DNA of 64,000 nucleotides, taken from positions 41,178,125-41,242,124 of the forward strand of contig NC_069122.1 of NCBI RefSeq assembly GCF_026914265.1. Reading direction: 5' to 3'. The DNA comes from Mya arenaria. Lineage: Eukaryota > Mollusca > Bivalvia > Myida > Myidae. Positions 25,354 through 37,744 of the stretch are shown one piece after another. Made by a program: the position numbers and the translations under genes. Positions within the stretch are counted from its first letter, which is position 1; each line of letters begins with the position of its first letter. Under the pieces are notes generated by a model. That model worked only from the letters and a program-made list of their open reading frames with translations, ran no database searches and was not told the DNA's origin.

Positions 25354-25776
25354 ATAGCTATATAACATTGCTTAAGACACATAATTTCACAGCTTTTGCA
25401 CATATTGTCGATATGAAACTTTCTGGGGTGTGTTTACCACATATAATATCCCAGTAAGTTTAAAAAAGCATCAGTATATTTATCTGTATTCATAAATGGA
25501 TATAATATAAACTTGGAAAACTTAATTCACTATTTTTACACAATGAAACCCAAATGAGATAGTCAAATGATTGCTCTGTTTATTTTAATCATGTAAAATT
25601 ATTTATTATATACCCATCATTTATCCACACGTAATACATATCGCAAAATACAGTAGTCTGTATTCCACTCTAGTGCACTACAGCCGTTTTCAACTCTTGT
25701 GACGTCACGTCATAACAACTTTACAAGTGTCATTGCGTGATGTTAAAATGATGTCATAAAACAAAATAATGTGTCC

Positions 25777-26169
25777 TTAAAGGGACTGTGTCACAGATTT
25801 GCACAAAAAAGTTTTTTCTGTAACGAATCTCAGGACAATTATCTAATAGAATGTGTTACGCTTTGATGTCATAATTGTAAAAAAAAGTACCAAAATGTAA
25901 AAAAAAAATTGAAGTCCAACTTCACGTGATAACACCTTCTAGCCAATCACGCATGATTGAATGAATTCTACCTTGAACACATACCCAGTAATCTTTTTTA
26001 ATGGAAAAATACTAAGTAACTGCTAATAACTTAAATAAATTGTAAACTATATATGTGGTACTTCAATTAGTACGTTTCAATGCATTGTACACATCGATGC
26101 CAAGTTTATGTCATTTTTCGACAATTTGTTTTTTTCGCTATTTCATCATCTGTGAGACAGACCCTTTAA
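25777..26169. mobile_element. TTAA-flanked MITE, AGGGACTG family, intact
   Basis: Ends TTAA-AGGGACTGTGTCACAGAT and ATCTGTGAGACAGACCCT-TTAA form inverted repeats of about 18 bases with TTAA on both sides. The interior matches 20122-20616 but lacks the tRNA-like segment. Confidence 0.85.
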
Positions 26170-26236
26170 AATGACATTTATTATGAAAACATGTGGCTTT
26201 TAAGTGATGTAACAAGTAAATTAGTAATGTATATAT

Positions 26237-26372
26237 ATAATAAAAGGGTTATTAGTATGGCGTTTTGATCCGGGAGGCTTGTGCCTTGTGAAATCCGAAT
26301 CTGCAAAAATCCACTCAAGTTAAATACAACCTCCCGGATCAAAACACAGTACTAATAACCCTTTTGTATTAT
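26237..26372. mobile_element. Short hairpin MITE
   Basis: ATAATAAAAGGGTTATTAGT and GTTTTGATCCGGGAGG at the left recur inverted at the right. About 45 bases lie between the arms. Nested in the older TTAA element. Confidence 0.82.
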
Positions 26373-26506
26373 CAGCCTTCTAAATGATCACATCGACAGT
26401 TCTAGGCTTATTTTGAAGAAATACTGTACTTGCCAACCTGGTGTCTAGTCCCTTTAAGTTTATGGCTACATTGCACACAAATAAAGTAGGTTATGTTGCA
26501 TGAACA

Positions 26507-26953
26507 TAAGGCCAGAGTTTTTTTATCTTTAGATTTACGGGAGATTTTTCAAAAAGTTGGGTAAGGAGGAGGAAATAAAAATAAAAATAAAATGCATAAA
26601 ATGTCCCAAAGGAGAAATAAATAAAAATAAAACGGATTTTTCTCCGATTTTTTTTTATTTTTTAAATCTTCTTATATCACGAAGACAAAACACACCTTAC
26701 TTGTGTCAGCTATTTCATAGCTGAAAAAAGGGTGATAGATCACCATAAAGTTTCAAAAGCATAATTAAAAGATCCTTTTAATGTTCTGAGATATGGGTTA
26801 TAGAACACTAATTTTTTTTTTTTTTTCTTAACCTTGGAGTTCGTCGGAAAAAATAAAAATAAAACTACGAAAATGAATTTTATTTTTATTTGGGTTTTGC
26901 AATATTTAGGTACGGCGCTCCCGTAAATCTAAAGATATAAAAACTCTGGCCTA
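26507..26953. mobile_element. MITE with roughly 36-bp inverted repeats
   Basis: Left end AAGGCCAGAGTTTTTTTATC...TTTAGATTTACGGGAG is mirrored at the right by CTCCCGTAAATCTAAAGATA...ACTCTGGCC. The interior contains AAATAAAAATAAAA tracts and no coding sequence. Confidence 0.85.
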
Positions 26954-27244
26954 ATCTTCAATAAAAAAAGCCTATTCAAAATATATTGTTGATTACTTCA
27001 ATAATGTTTTTTGAGACATTAACAAAATAAAAAGACAATAAAAAAAGTCATATGCTCATTGACTTAAAGAATCCATGATAGCAAATTGATTGTTTAGTTT
27101 TATTCAATTACATAATTTAATCAATGACGTTCTAATGAGTAGGTCATATTTATGGAATAAGACAAATAACTATATCTTATACATGTGTATGTCAAAACTT
27201 TGCATTCATATATACATACCATTCAACTTTGTCTTTGGTGTTTG

Positions 27245-27600
27245 TTGCATTTGCAAGTCTAGAAGAAGATGATGATGCTGGTGTTCTTAAAGAGTGTGTT
27301 GCTGGTGTTCTTGTAGGTCGAGTAGTTTTATTCGGGTAGCTGTTGTTGCTGATGTTTGTGTTTAGGATGAATTTGTTCTTGAAGCCGATGTTTTTGTAGT
27401 TGTCCCTGCAGGAAGTGTTGATGTTGTGGGGTTGAAGTTGTTGTTCTTGAAGATGGGGTTTGTGTTCATGTTCTAGTAATCAGAGTTGTTCATAAATCTG
27501 GAGTTGCTTTTGTTTGTTTTTGTCAGAAGTATTGTAGTTCTTATACGCAGGGTTGTTCTTGTAAATTAAGTTGTTGTGTCAGAGGTTGTTTCAGGATCCC
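27245..27600. repeat. GTT/GAT-rich cryptic simple repeat
   Basis: Runs of GTTGTTCTTG, GATGATGATG and GCTGGTGTTCTTG form imperfect triplet-rich sequence. No domain-like open frame. Confidence 0.6.
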
Positions 27601-27745
27601 ACTCAAATATGTCGAAGGCCTTAAAAATAAGAGAATGTGAAGCTGTGACAAGTTTTTTTAAATGACAAAAAAGTTTCACATTTTAATTATATTTTTTCTT
27701 ATTAAATTTAAGTTAACATTTTATGCTAAAGTTTAGAATGTTACA

Positions 27746-27748
<3 letters not shown>

Positions 27749-27799
<51 letters not shown>
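27749..27799. repeat. (AT)n microsatellite
   Basis: About 50 bases of uninterrupted AT dinucleotide. Confidence 0.95.
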
Positions 27800-27803
<4 letters not shown>

Positions 27804-29435
27804 CCTTAGTTGAACCACCACTTGAAAGATTAAAACTTAAATTGTCACTATCAAGATGTGTTTTATTACCCCCAATTAACCCTCTAATTCACTCCATTTG
27901 TTAGGTTTAGAAGTGTTACTATGGAGAACTTCAAAGCCAATATTTTTAAACTAGTATTTTGCTTCAAATACTTTCAACAGAACCTACCATAAATCAAGAG
28001 TTGAAGTGGGCCCTGGGCCCATGACAGCCAAGAAAGAACTTTACATTTGCAGGGCTTGTGGGCTTGTGATTATTTTGATCACTGATATGATAATAAGGCC
28101 TATACAAATCTTTGTTTACACCCATCTGAATTTATTTTTTTCTTCCTATTTTTTTTTTGGCGTTTTGATCAAAATGCGTTTTTTCAGAGACCTAAAATAA
28201 TACCCTGATACAGGTCAGTTTGCTAAAGAATTATGGTCGTCCAAAAAAAAGTAATGCCTACCTATCTACCCTTTTTTGGGGGATGTTAGTAGAAACTAAG
28301 AATATTTGTTTCGCCTAATCAAGGATTTAATTTGAAGACAGTTTTGCTGCATACTGTATATATTTTTACTTTTTTACATTGCATTGTGTGGGAGTAGGAT
28401 TTGATATATTGGTGCAAGGTATTTTGATTATAACAATTCCAGGAAGTTTATCAAAATGCGAATCTTTATGCAAGATGTGTCATGTTTGGTGTCATTATTT
28501 TGCTTTTATAATTCACTTTTATATTCAATAATATATTGATAAATTTGTATCAATGTAAAAGTTTAATTTTTATTACAAGCAAATGAGGAAAATCAAAATA
28601 GTTCATCAGTTGGTAAGATCCATCTACATTTCATGTCAGTATTTATCTTAGCTCCGCCCCTTTCACTGGACTTGACATTGCCCCTTTCACTGTTTTTGAC
28701 ATCTGATTGGCTGAGTTAAAATTGCCTTTTAATGTTCTTTATGAATGACAGTTTTATACAGGGAAAGCCTGGTTAATGTGACAATCATTATTCTGAAAAT
28801 GGTGCTATAAATATGATTATGAATAGGCTTATAATTTATTTAAGATAATAAACATAATCTGCAGTTATGCACTTTAATTGATCAAAATACATATTCCTTA
28901 ATTATGCTTAAAATATAAATCCTTATAATATTGGAAGAGATACATCACTGTCAATTTAGAATTGAACTTCAATTTCATAGCATTTCACAGAATTGATTAA
29001 AATAATTGCTTATGGTCATGTTGATTTATAGGCTAATAGCAAAGAGGGAAAAAATAAGAAATATATATAATCATATGGAAAGGAAAAATTGAGGTGAATT
29101 TCATGTGAATATCTTAAATGTATAATTCTCCATTTTGCTAAAGTGGCTAATTGTTATTTAATTCAGATGTTTTTTTGTTTTTGTTGGTACATTTTATTTT
29201 GGCATTTTGATATTATTTCAAGGATATTCTGGATATGCAGTTTTAATGTCTTTTGTTTGATTAAAAAATTAGTTTCTATTTGTGTAAGAAAAGCCAGACA
29301 AAACTATAATTATTGTTATTATATGCAATTGTTTAAACCTGGGAGTAAGATAACATATTATTGGTCCCAGTTTAAACATAATTTTGCTTTAAGTGTTTAT
29401 TCATTATTTTTACCAGCTTTCTTTGTATAGTGCAC
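27800..29435. other. No supported feature
   Basis: AT-rich. The frame at 29143-29430 is rich in Phe, Tyr, Ile and Cys, as expected from AT-rich noncoding DNA. A small GC patch with the repeated GCCCCTTTCACTG and a GATTGGCT box (28655-28715) was noted but not interpretable. Confidence 0.5.
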
Positions 29436-29752
29436 TTAAAGCTGCACTCTCACAGATTGAACGTTTTGACAACTTTTTATTGTTTGCCTTGGAACCAGCC
29501 AATTTTTGCAAAAATCCATGGAACCAGTTATATAAATAAAACTAACTAACAAAAAATCCAAAAATGATCTAATATGCATTTTCCTTAAAAAACATCAATT
29601 TTTCAAACAGAAAAATGTGAAAATCTACGATCTGATTTTGTCAGCAATCATAAATTTATTTGCAGATATCTAGGCAGAAATTTGCTCTTTCCAAGACAAA
29701 CAAAAAAAAAGTTGTCAAAATGGTATATATATCTGTGAGAGTGCAGCTTTAA
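29436..29752. mobile_element. TTAA-flanked MITE, AGCTGCACTC family, best-preserved copy
   Basis: TTAA-AGCTGCACTCTCACAGAT at the left is perfectly mirrored by ATCTGTGAGAGTGCAGCT-TTAA at the right. The interior is AT-rich without coding potential. Confidence 0.9.
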
Positions 29753-30689
29753 TGTCATCTAACACCTAGATTTTAGAGTAATTAACAAGTCTTACCTTTT
29801 GTTTTTAATTTTAAGTTTAATTAGGTTATTATAAGGGCCCTTTTCATATCTTGATTAAGATTTTTTTTTTTTGGAAAATTCTCTCCTACTATTTTCTAAT
29901 TGTGGACTTTTTGTTAATAGAGAATTTTATCTTCATTATCTCAACAACAACAGGATCAGAGTGGCATAAATGCAGCCACAGAGACAATTATAAACAAAAG
30001 ACTTCTAAAATAGACCTGCCACATATGAAAAATTCATATAACTATACATGAAATAGACTTAAATCATACTGGATTTGCAATTGCAATTGTGTTATTTGTT
30101 ATCGCTGATTTAAAAGGAACACTATTCTTAGAATAAAGGAGTGGAAATCCTGAACAGAAGTCTCTGACAGTTGAAAAAACTACATCAGCCAACCTCAAAT
30201 ACTCTAAGGCTGACCAACAGTAATCTTTCAGTAGGAACTGAAAACAAGGAGGCACACTAGGGGCGCTACCGTGCTATTCCCCAGTCATTCAAAGTACCCC
30301 CTGTGAACGCGTTAGCGGACTTGCGCCTAATTCTTAGCAAAATATTGTGCATGAGTGTAGACATTAGACATATATATTTAAGATATATATAATCCAAATG
30401 TGAACTTATTTGACAGCTTCAAGGAATGGAGAGAACTCAGCGGATTATTTTGTTTCGCCAAGGCATGTAGAAAAATGAAACCCATTTCATCATAAATTCT
30501 GTTTATTGACCAGTCACTTTAACAATAGTAAAATCGTTCAACTAAAAAAATAATATTAAGCTCTGCAATTTCAGAGTACCATCCACTCATGATATATTAT
30601 CATTTATCATGGTGTAATTAATTAAGTCATTTTGACATCCTACTGTTAGTTTTAAAATAATATACTAAAGTAATAATTACCGGTACATG

Positions 30690-33030
30690 TACATTACCAT
30701 GACAGTCACGCCAATGGGAAGACTTATTTAGGGACTGACATTATAATTCACCAGTCAATTGTAACCACAGCCCCCCCAGGTCCGGGGAATAGCCGGGACT
30801 TTGACTTTCGGTCCAGCCGACCCCGGGTAAAATCCCCGCCCTGCGGGGACGAACTGATGGTTAAACCCCGGCCAAATGCCCCCGCACCCCAGAGACTCTA
30901 TATAAGGCCCAATCTTGGCTTAATTTGGCCCTATGACAAAACCACCGCGGTCACCCGGCCCAGTGGGACCACCTGGAAAGTAAAAACATGGCCCTTTTCT
31001 CCGGCTATCCCCGGTATACCCCCGGACCTGGGTGGGGGGGGGGGAGCGTGGATACAATTGACTGGTGCATCCATGGGGAGACTTATTTAGGGATATAACA
31101 TTGGCATACAATTATATAGTAATTAGTTATCCTGACATGTACTTTACACAGAATCGCTACATGGTGACAGTAATACTCTGGGACGGACATTACATTTACA
31201 TACACTATACTAATAGTATTTCAGACATGAACATTGCAAAGACACACACCAGACACCCTTAGGGTGACTTAATTAGGGACAGACATAACACTGATATAGA
31301 ATACAGTAATTAATTATCCTGATGTGTACTTTACATAGAATCCCTACATGGGGACAGTTAATCAGGGACGGACATTACATTAACACCACTATAGAAATAG
31401 TAATTCTGAAATGAACATTGCAAAGACACACACTATGGGGAAAGTGAATCAGGGCCTGTCACACTAAATTGACAAACACTATAAAGAAATAGTTATTCTG
31501 AAATTTATGAATATTGCAAAGACATACCCCATGGGGACAGTTAATAAGGGACGGACATTACATTGACATACACTATACTAATAGTATTTCAGACATGAAC
31601 ATTGCAAAGACACACACCAGACACCCTTAGGTGACTTAATTAGGGACAGACATAACACTGATATACAATACAGTAATTAATTATCCTGATGTGTACTTTA
31701 CATAGAATCCCTACATGGGGACAGTTAATCAGGGACGGACATTACATTAACACCACTATAGAAATAGTAATTCTGAAATGAACATTGCAAAGACACACAC
31801 TATGGGGAAAGTTAATCAGGGCCTGTCACACTAAATTGACATACACTATATAGAAATAGTTATTCTGAAATTTATGAACATTGCAAAGACATACCCCATG
31901 GGGACAGTTAATAAGGGACGGACATTACATTGACATACACTATAAAAATAGTTATTCTTATATGAAAATTGTAAAGACACACACCATGGGGACAGGGATT
32001 TCAGGGATAGACATTTCATTGACATACATTATAGGAATAGTTATTCTGCCATTATCATTGTAACAACAAATGCCATGGGGACAGTTATTCAGGGACGGAC
32101 ATGACATTGATGTATACACTTTTATAAGAACTAGTTATTTTGACATATTAACATTTTAAGACAAGCGCCATGAGGACTGAGTTATTCAGGGACAGATGTT
32201 ACATTGACTAGACTTAATTGACATACACTATAGTTATAGTTATTCTTACATGAACATTGCAAAGACACACACCATGAGGAGACTTATTTATGGACAGACA
32301 TCACACTTGACAATAACCATATACTAATAATTATCCTGACATTTACTTTACATAGAATTGAACCATTGGGACAGTTTATTCAGGGACAAACATACATTGA
32401 CTAAATAAATGACATTATACTATAGTAATAGTAATTCTGACATGTACATTGTAATGACACACCCAATGGTGACAGTTATTCAGGGACGGACATAACATTG
32501 ACACACACTCCAGAAATTGGTATTCTCAAATGTACCTACAAAGAATCTCACCATGGGGACAGTTATTCAGGGACAAGCATTACAATTACATACAATATAG
32601 TATAAATAGTTATTCTAAAATGTACTTTATAACAAAAAATGACACTATAGTGACATTTATTCAGGGACGGACATTACATTTGACTTTCAATATATAGTAA
32701 TAATCATAATAGTCATTCTAAAATGTATGGTACATTACAAAGACACATGCCATGGGGTCAGTTATTCAAGGACGAACATTACACTGACATATACTATAGT
32801 AAGAGTTATAAGGGCATTTAGTACAATGAAGAGATACATCCCATGGGAACAGTTATTCACGAACAGACATTACATTCATGTATACAACTTACAAATTAAT
32901 AATTCTGAGGACAGGTACATTGAAAGTAATCACATCTTTGAAACAGTTATTTAGACCAATATAACAGTGACATATACTATAGTTATAGTTATAATGACAT
33001 TTACATGGAAAAACACACACCATGGATAGA
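30690..33030. repeat. Satellite array, monomer about 90-105 bp
   Basis: Diverged monomers centred on CCATGGGGACAGTTATTCAG, GGACGGACATTACATTGACA, TATAGTAATAGTTATTCTGA and CATTGCAAAGACACACACC. Spacing of the ATGGGG start varies (89, 95 and 104 bases were measured). A higher-order unit of about 367 bases repeats near 31264 and 31632. The array is split at 30746-31070 by a MITE. Open frames inside are short and vary from monomer to monomer. Confidence 0.9.
30746..31070. mobile_element. MITE, GCACCAGTCAATTGTA family, copy 2 inside the satellite
   Basis: Ends CACCAGTCAATTGTAACCAC and ATACAATTGACTGGTGCAT. Satellite monomer sequence (GGGAAGACTTATTTAGGGA at the left, GGGGAGACTTATTTAGGGA at the right) lies on both sides. 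So it inserted into an existing array. Confidence 0.88.
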
Positions 33031-33480
33031 TTTTTTCTGAGGGAAGAATTTACATCTAACAAGCACAACTATGCTACCAGAAAGTCCAAACAGTAACAAA
33101 AATATGTCAAAACATGCACATACTGAGTCAGTCATCCAATTAGACTTTTGAAGGTACAAGCCCGACTTCTAACACTAATGCTTGGCATTAATTTTTTTAT
33201 CAAGCCCTGCTTAAATAAAATTTGGGCTGGTGTCAATTTTGACCACTGGAGTCAGCTAAATATGCCATTAATATATAATAATCATGCGCCAACCTGCAGA
33301 TCATATATAGGCAAAACTGTTGTCTGTGTCATAAGAAGCTTACTAAATCTGAAATCTGGGGGCAGATCATGACAGTTTATATTGCATTAGGATGTTGAAT
33401 GCGCAATTACAGGCAAAAGACTTTCATGAAAAGAATAAATACTTTTAATAATAATGTTGTTTTTTCTCACCGTTTTTTAG
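33031..33480. other. No supported feature
   Basis: AT-rich sequence without recognisable repeat ends or coding signal. Confidence 0.45.
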
Positions 33481-34512
33481 GAGAGTGGGGAGGCCATGAA
33501 TACCAGAGGCCTTACCTAGGGTCCTTGGGGTACAAGTCTAAAATAATAGACGTGTTATACGGGTTTCTTCCAATCCCTAATGTCTAAACGGGTTTGTGTA
33601 AAAACCAGAGGTGTTTGAAAAATATTGAAATTGTATTAAGTGCAGTATTTTATGGTTGAAATTGATCATAAAGGTTTATATTCATAATTTACCATACATG
33701 TAAAAGAAATTATTTTGCACAAAACAAGCATTAAATGCATTAAAACACATTTACCTTTCCAATAAAATGAAAGTTGACTGACACAGACAACAATTATGCC
33801 AAACGGAACAACTCGACACAATCGTAATAAGTAGGCCACATCCGACAAGCTTCGAGATAGACCGTCAAACTCATAATTATTCGTTGGATACTTATTTTTT
33901 GTGTACGGAACTAATATAAAATAACATAATCTGGTAATATTACTTGTTTTTATGATATTTAATGGACGCAATATGCTTTAACCCGGAACAACTACCCACT
34001 TTTGGTACAAAACAATTTGTACATTAAGGATTTGCCATATCAAAAATCATAAAAAAATCTGTCAACGTACAATTATTTGGACTAATTGGGGTACGGGATC
34101 ATTTGGCAGGGATTTTATCGGCAGTTTGTCCCCGCAGGACAAGGATTTTACCTGGGCTTGGCTTGACAGAAAGCCAAAGTCCCCGCTTTTCTCCGGACCT
34201 GGGAAGGCTGTGATTACCGGAGGCCTTACCTAGGGTCCTTGGGGTACGGGATCATTTGGCAGGGATTTTACCGGCAATTCGTCCCTGTAGGACAAGGATT
34301 TTACCCGGGCTTGGCTGGACAGTAAGTCAAAGTCCCCTCTATTCTCTGGAACTGGGGAGGCCGTGATTACCCGAGACTGGGTGTATACCGGGGTTAGCTG
34401 GGGAAAATGGGCCTTTGCCCGGGCTTAGCTGGACCGAAAGTCAAAGTCCCTGCCATTCCCTGGACTGGGGGTGGGGGGGGCGGGTGGGGGAAGTTACAAC
34501 TGACTGGTGCAT
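33481..34512. mobile_element. Decayed, internally duplicated GCACCAGTCAATTGTA-family MITE
   Basis: The right end (ACAACTGACTGGTGCAT) and interior blocks (GGCCTTACCTAGGGTCCTTG, TTTGGCAGGGATTTTA, GCTGGACAGTAAGTCAAAGT) are related to the GC-rich MITE family. The middle block is present two or three times (33490, 34085, 34220). No clear left end is visible. A separate repeat (33855-34083) interrupts it. Confidence 0.6.
33855..34083. repeat. Third relative of the CCATCAAACTCAT repeat
   Basis: Shares ACGGAACTAATATAAAATAA, CAATATGCTTTAACCCGGAA and ACAATTATTTGGACTA with 3440-4047. Confidence 0.7.
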
Positions 34513-35351
34513 AACCAAGAGTTGTCCTACTTCTTAGCCACAGGTGCAAGTCACATAATCAATAATCGCCTTATATATGGGATAAGTGTATTAAGATATT
34601 CTTATTAAAATTGTTTGTGTCAAGTAGATCTACCTGTGTTCTTAGCTGATACATATTCAACAAGCCACACAAAAATGCAATAGAATAAAATATATATGAC
34701 TTACCATGGAAGTTAGGGATATATCCATTTTGCAAAACTTAGTGTCATTCAGTCATTCTGATTCATCGTTCTGCAAAGCTCGATGATTTTGTTTATCTTC
34801 TATGAAAAACAAAATAATTCGTCTGACACATTCGTAATTTTCCAGCATGATACATGTACCCTGGTATTGATTATTCTAATTGTATGTTTGTGTTAAAACG
34901 GTTTAAAGTCAGATTCAAGTACCAATAATTAAACAATTTTAAGCAATATCATCTTTTTAACGCTACAACTCTTTAATGTCACGTATAATTTTCATTCCTG
35001 TAGTATTTTTAAAGACGGTTAAAAAAGAAAGATTTCTTTTTAAAAGGTTACATTACACTATTTCATAAGTTTCGAAATTAGTTAAATTACCTTTAATAAT
35101 ATCATTTACATAACTAACATGGTTGTTATATTAAACATATAAGATACATATGTAGTAACATTTGTTTTTGCTTTAAATGAAGTGCAATAATCGCGTTTAA
35201 ATCATAAATAGTCAAAACAGGTTTTGCTGGGTTTTCCTACCGTAAAAAACATTCATAAAATTTCTATTGTTCTTTTAATAAAAAGCAAGTATTTCAAAAT
35301 CCTTAAACAAGTGATAATTAACATCATAACAATAATATACTAGCTTAGAAG

Positions 35352-35660
35352 TGGGGTTTTTACGGATTTTGCATTATCGGTAAAATCTTGGAGTTTTATC
35401 CCGCAGAAAAACCCCGTACTGAAAAGCGGTTTTTTTTTTGTTTCGCGTTATTTCACTTCCGGTGTCGAAGCATAATGCTCCTTTTGATATAAGATGTTGT
35501 TTTGAGCTAAAATAACTTGAATCGTGTATTATTGAAACCCCGCGGGATTTTTCCCCAGCTTTTGAAAAACGGGAGAAAAATCCCGCGGGATAGTGAAAAA
35601 CCCCGTGTTTTTCTGCGAAAACCCCGCTGGGGCCCGAAGTTGGCGGGTCAATTAGACAAA
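35352..35660. repeat. GC-rich repeat with internal inverted repeats
   Basis: CCCCGCGGGATTTTTCCCC and GGGAGAAAAATCCCGCGGG face each other, and AAAACCCCG-type strings recur inside. Overlapping frames on both strands mirror the palindromes and are not gene-like. Family unknown. Confidence 0.5.
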
Positions 35661-36399
35661 CTTCCAAAACATTTCGCAAACAAAAAACACCAAAATCATA
35701 CCTTAATGAAGCCTTCTAACTAAAGTATAGGCCAGTATTCGATTACACCGTATTTAAAGGGTACTTGAGTTTGCGAAATCTAGGATTTGCAAACACAAAT
35801 TGGAGGTCGTTGTCAACATAATTAGCATGCATCAAAGCTAAAATTACACACTTTTAACATACTGTAAATATTGAGTCTAGTAGCTTTTAAATTATTATGA
35901 ATTTTTGTGTGTTTATTCAATTTGATAATTGGGGAATAGGTATGATTTTTATTCTATATTAAAACTAAAAGTTTTAATCAATACAACAACGAAAATAATA
36001 ACCAAATATGCTTTGATCTTTAAAAAGCCGAAAAATTAATGTAGTCATGGAGTATTGTAGATTTAAATTGAATAATTATTGTTGTTATTTGTGCATTTTA
36101 ATGTGATAATGAGGGAATAGAATAGAAAAAAATATAACACCCAATGTTTTATTAATACAATGAAAATGTGTTTTGATCTTTTAAAAGCCGAAAACATAAT
36201 GTAGAAACTTCAGACCCAAAGCATTTCTATCCTCCAGTTTTTGAAAGTGTGATAATATGACACTTATCTTGTTGTAATACAACAACTGCATAACAGAGAT
36301 CTTAATTCGATAAACATTCCGTCAATAGGCAATAAATAGCGGATCATTTGATACCAAGATTTGTAATCTGGTAATATCGGGTACCGGGTTTTAGCACCA

Positions 36400-36690
36400 C
36401 CCTACTTTCGGGATGAGTTTCCCATTGAGGTAGGTGAGCTATAGGTCAAGGTCGTTGTGACCGTAAGCTGAAAATACAAAGTTTACTATCAAAAATTGAA
36501 AACCTGCATGGCCTAGAGACTACGAACTTGGTTGAGCAACCTCATACATGACCAGCGCTAAAACTACTTTGATGCCAGTTAGGCTGAGATCAAGGGTGAC
36601 CTTGAGCTGAAAAACTGATTTCCTCAAATAACTGAACACTTGTATCCAGGTACCTCAAACTTTGTATGCTAGTAAACTGCATTTGCTTAA
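36400..36690. repeat. Dispersed repeat with GGTCAAGGTC/TGACCTTGAGCTGAAAA
   Basis: GGTCAAGGTCGTTGTGACCG and GTGACCTTGAGCTGAAAAAC recur in the style of a tandem, gene-free repeat common in molluscan genomes (recollection, not checked). Ends are unclear. Confidence 0.45.
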
Positions 36691-37319
36691 TTTTAGTCAT
36701 GATTCAACAACATTCGCGACGTCTTTGATGCTTTGCAGTAAATTAAGTCTTGTTTTTCAATTGCGACTGTTTTAAAGTGAAAAGCCAGATTAGTGTCTAT
36801 ATGAAACATACAGTAAAAATAACTGTGGTATTAGGCTAAATGAGGTAGAATTTGTATTAATTTCGTAATCTCGGCTTTATCTGTTTCACAAAACAGTTTT
36901 CCAAAAATAAACTACCTTCGACTACTGAAGTGTTAAATAAGTGCGTTCATGTTATCTCTTTGTTCACATGATTCGAATTTAGTACAATGTCAGCCGAGTA
37001 ATGGTGAAACAGAAACTACATTTATATATTGTTTTTAAAATCAAAGTGATATAAAAAGATGTAGCATACTGTTGTGAAGGTAAGTGTTTGTTTTTATTTC
37101 TATTTAACATAAAATATTATTAAACATTCTCACATTTACCGATTAAACCATCATATGTGATTTTAAAGTTAACAAACGAAAAAAGGGGCGTTTTCAAGAT
37201 CACCTACAAAATAGAAACCATTATAAGGAAACGTTTATGAAAGACAGTATGTTTCAAATTAATCAACAAGCTTTAGTTTGTAAGAAAAATGATTTGTCAC
37301 ATGTTTTTGAGAAGGTATG

Positions 37320-37644
37320 ATGCACCAGTCAATTGTATACCACGCCCCCCCCCCAGGTCCGGAGTATAGCGGGGACTTTGACTTGCGGTCCAGCCATCCC
37401 TGGCTAAAATCCCCGCCCTGCGGGGACAAACAGATGGTAAAATCCCAACCAAATGCCCCCGCACCCTGGGGACCCCAGGTAAGGCCCATTCCACGCTATA
37501 TTTAAAGGGAAGACAAAACCACCGCATTCACCCGGCACTGCGCGGCCACCTAAAAGGTAAAAACACGTCCCATTTCCCCGGTTATCCCCGGAATACCCCA
37601 TGGACATGGGGGGGGGGGGGCGTGGTTACAATTGACTGGTGCAT
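37320..37644. mobile_element. MITE, GCACCAGTCAATTGTA family, copy 3
   Basis: Ends ATGCACCAGTCAATTGTA and TACAATTGACTGGTGCAT with the family's GC-rich interior. Its right end directly abuts the start of paralogous block A. Confidence 0.88.
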
Positions 37645-37744
37645 TACAAAAACTAAAATGTTTCTACGTAAGACCGCTGACAAAATATATAAGAAAGTTA
37701 GATAAAGGACACGATGAGACATGAGAGATAAGGAACATGACAGA

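Larger units (their letters stand above)
11880..26456. mobile_element. TTAA-type element split by a composite hAT insertion
   Basis: The left end TAAAGGGACTAGACACCAG at 11880 pairs with the inverted right end at 26438-26456. Both can be read as TTAA-flanked, and the longer direct repeat AGTTTAT lies just outside both ends (11873-11879 and 26457-26463). This shows the two ends belong to one insertion. The element body is 11880-11997 plus 25362-26456. The DNA between is a later insertion. The right part itself holds a TTAA MITE (25777-26169) and a hairpin element (26237-26372). Confidence 0.75.

Noticed and set aside
30690..33030. CRISPR-like or clustered direct repeats
   Set aside because: Monomers are contiguous, diverged satellites without unique spacers, in a eukaryotic genome.
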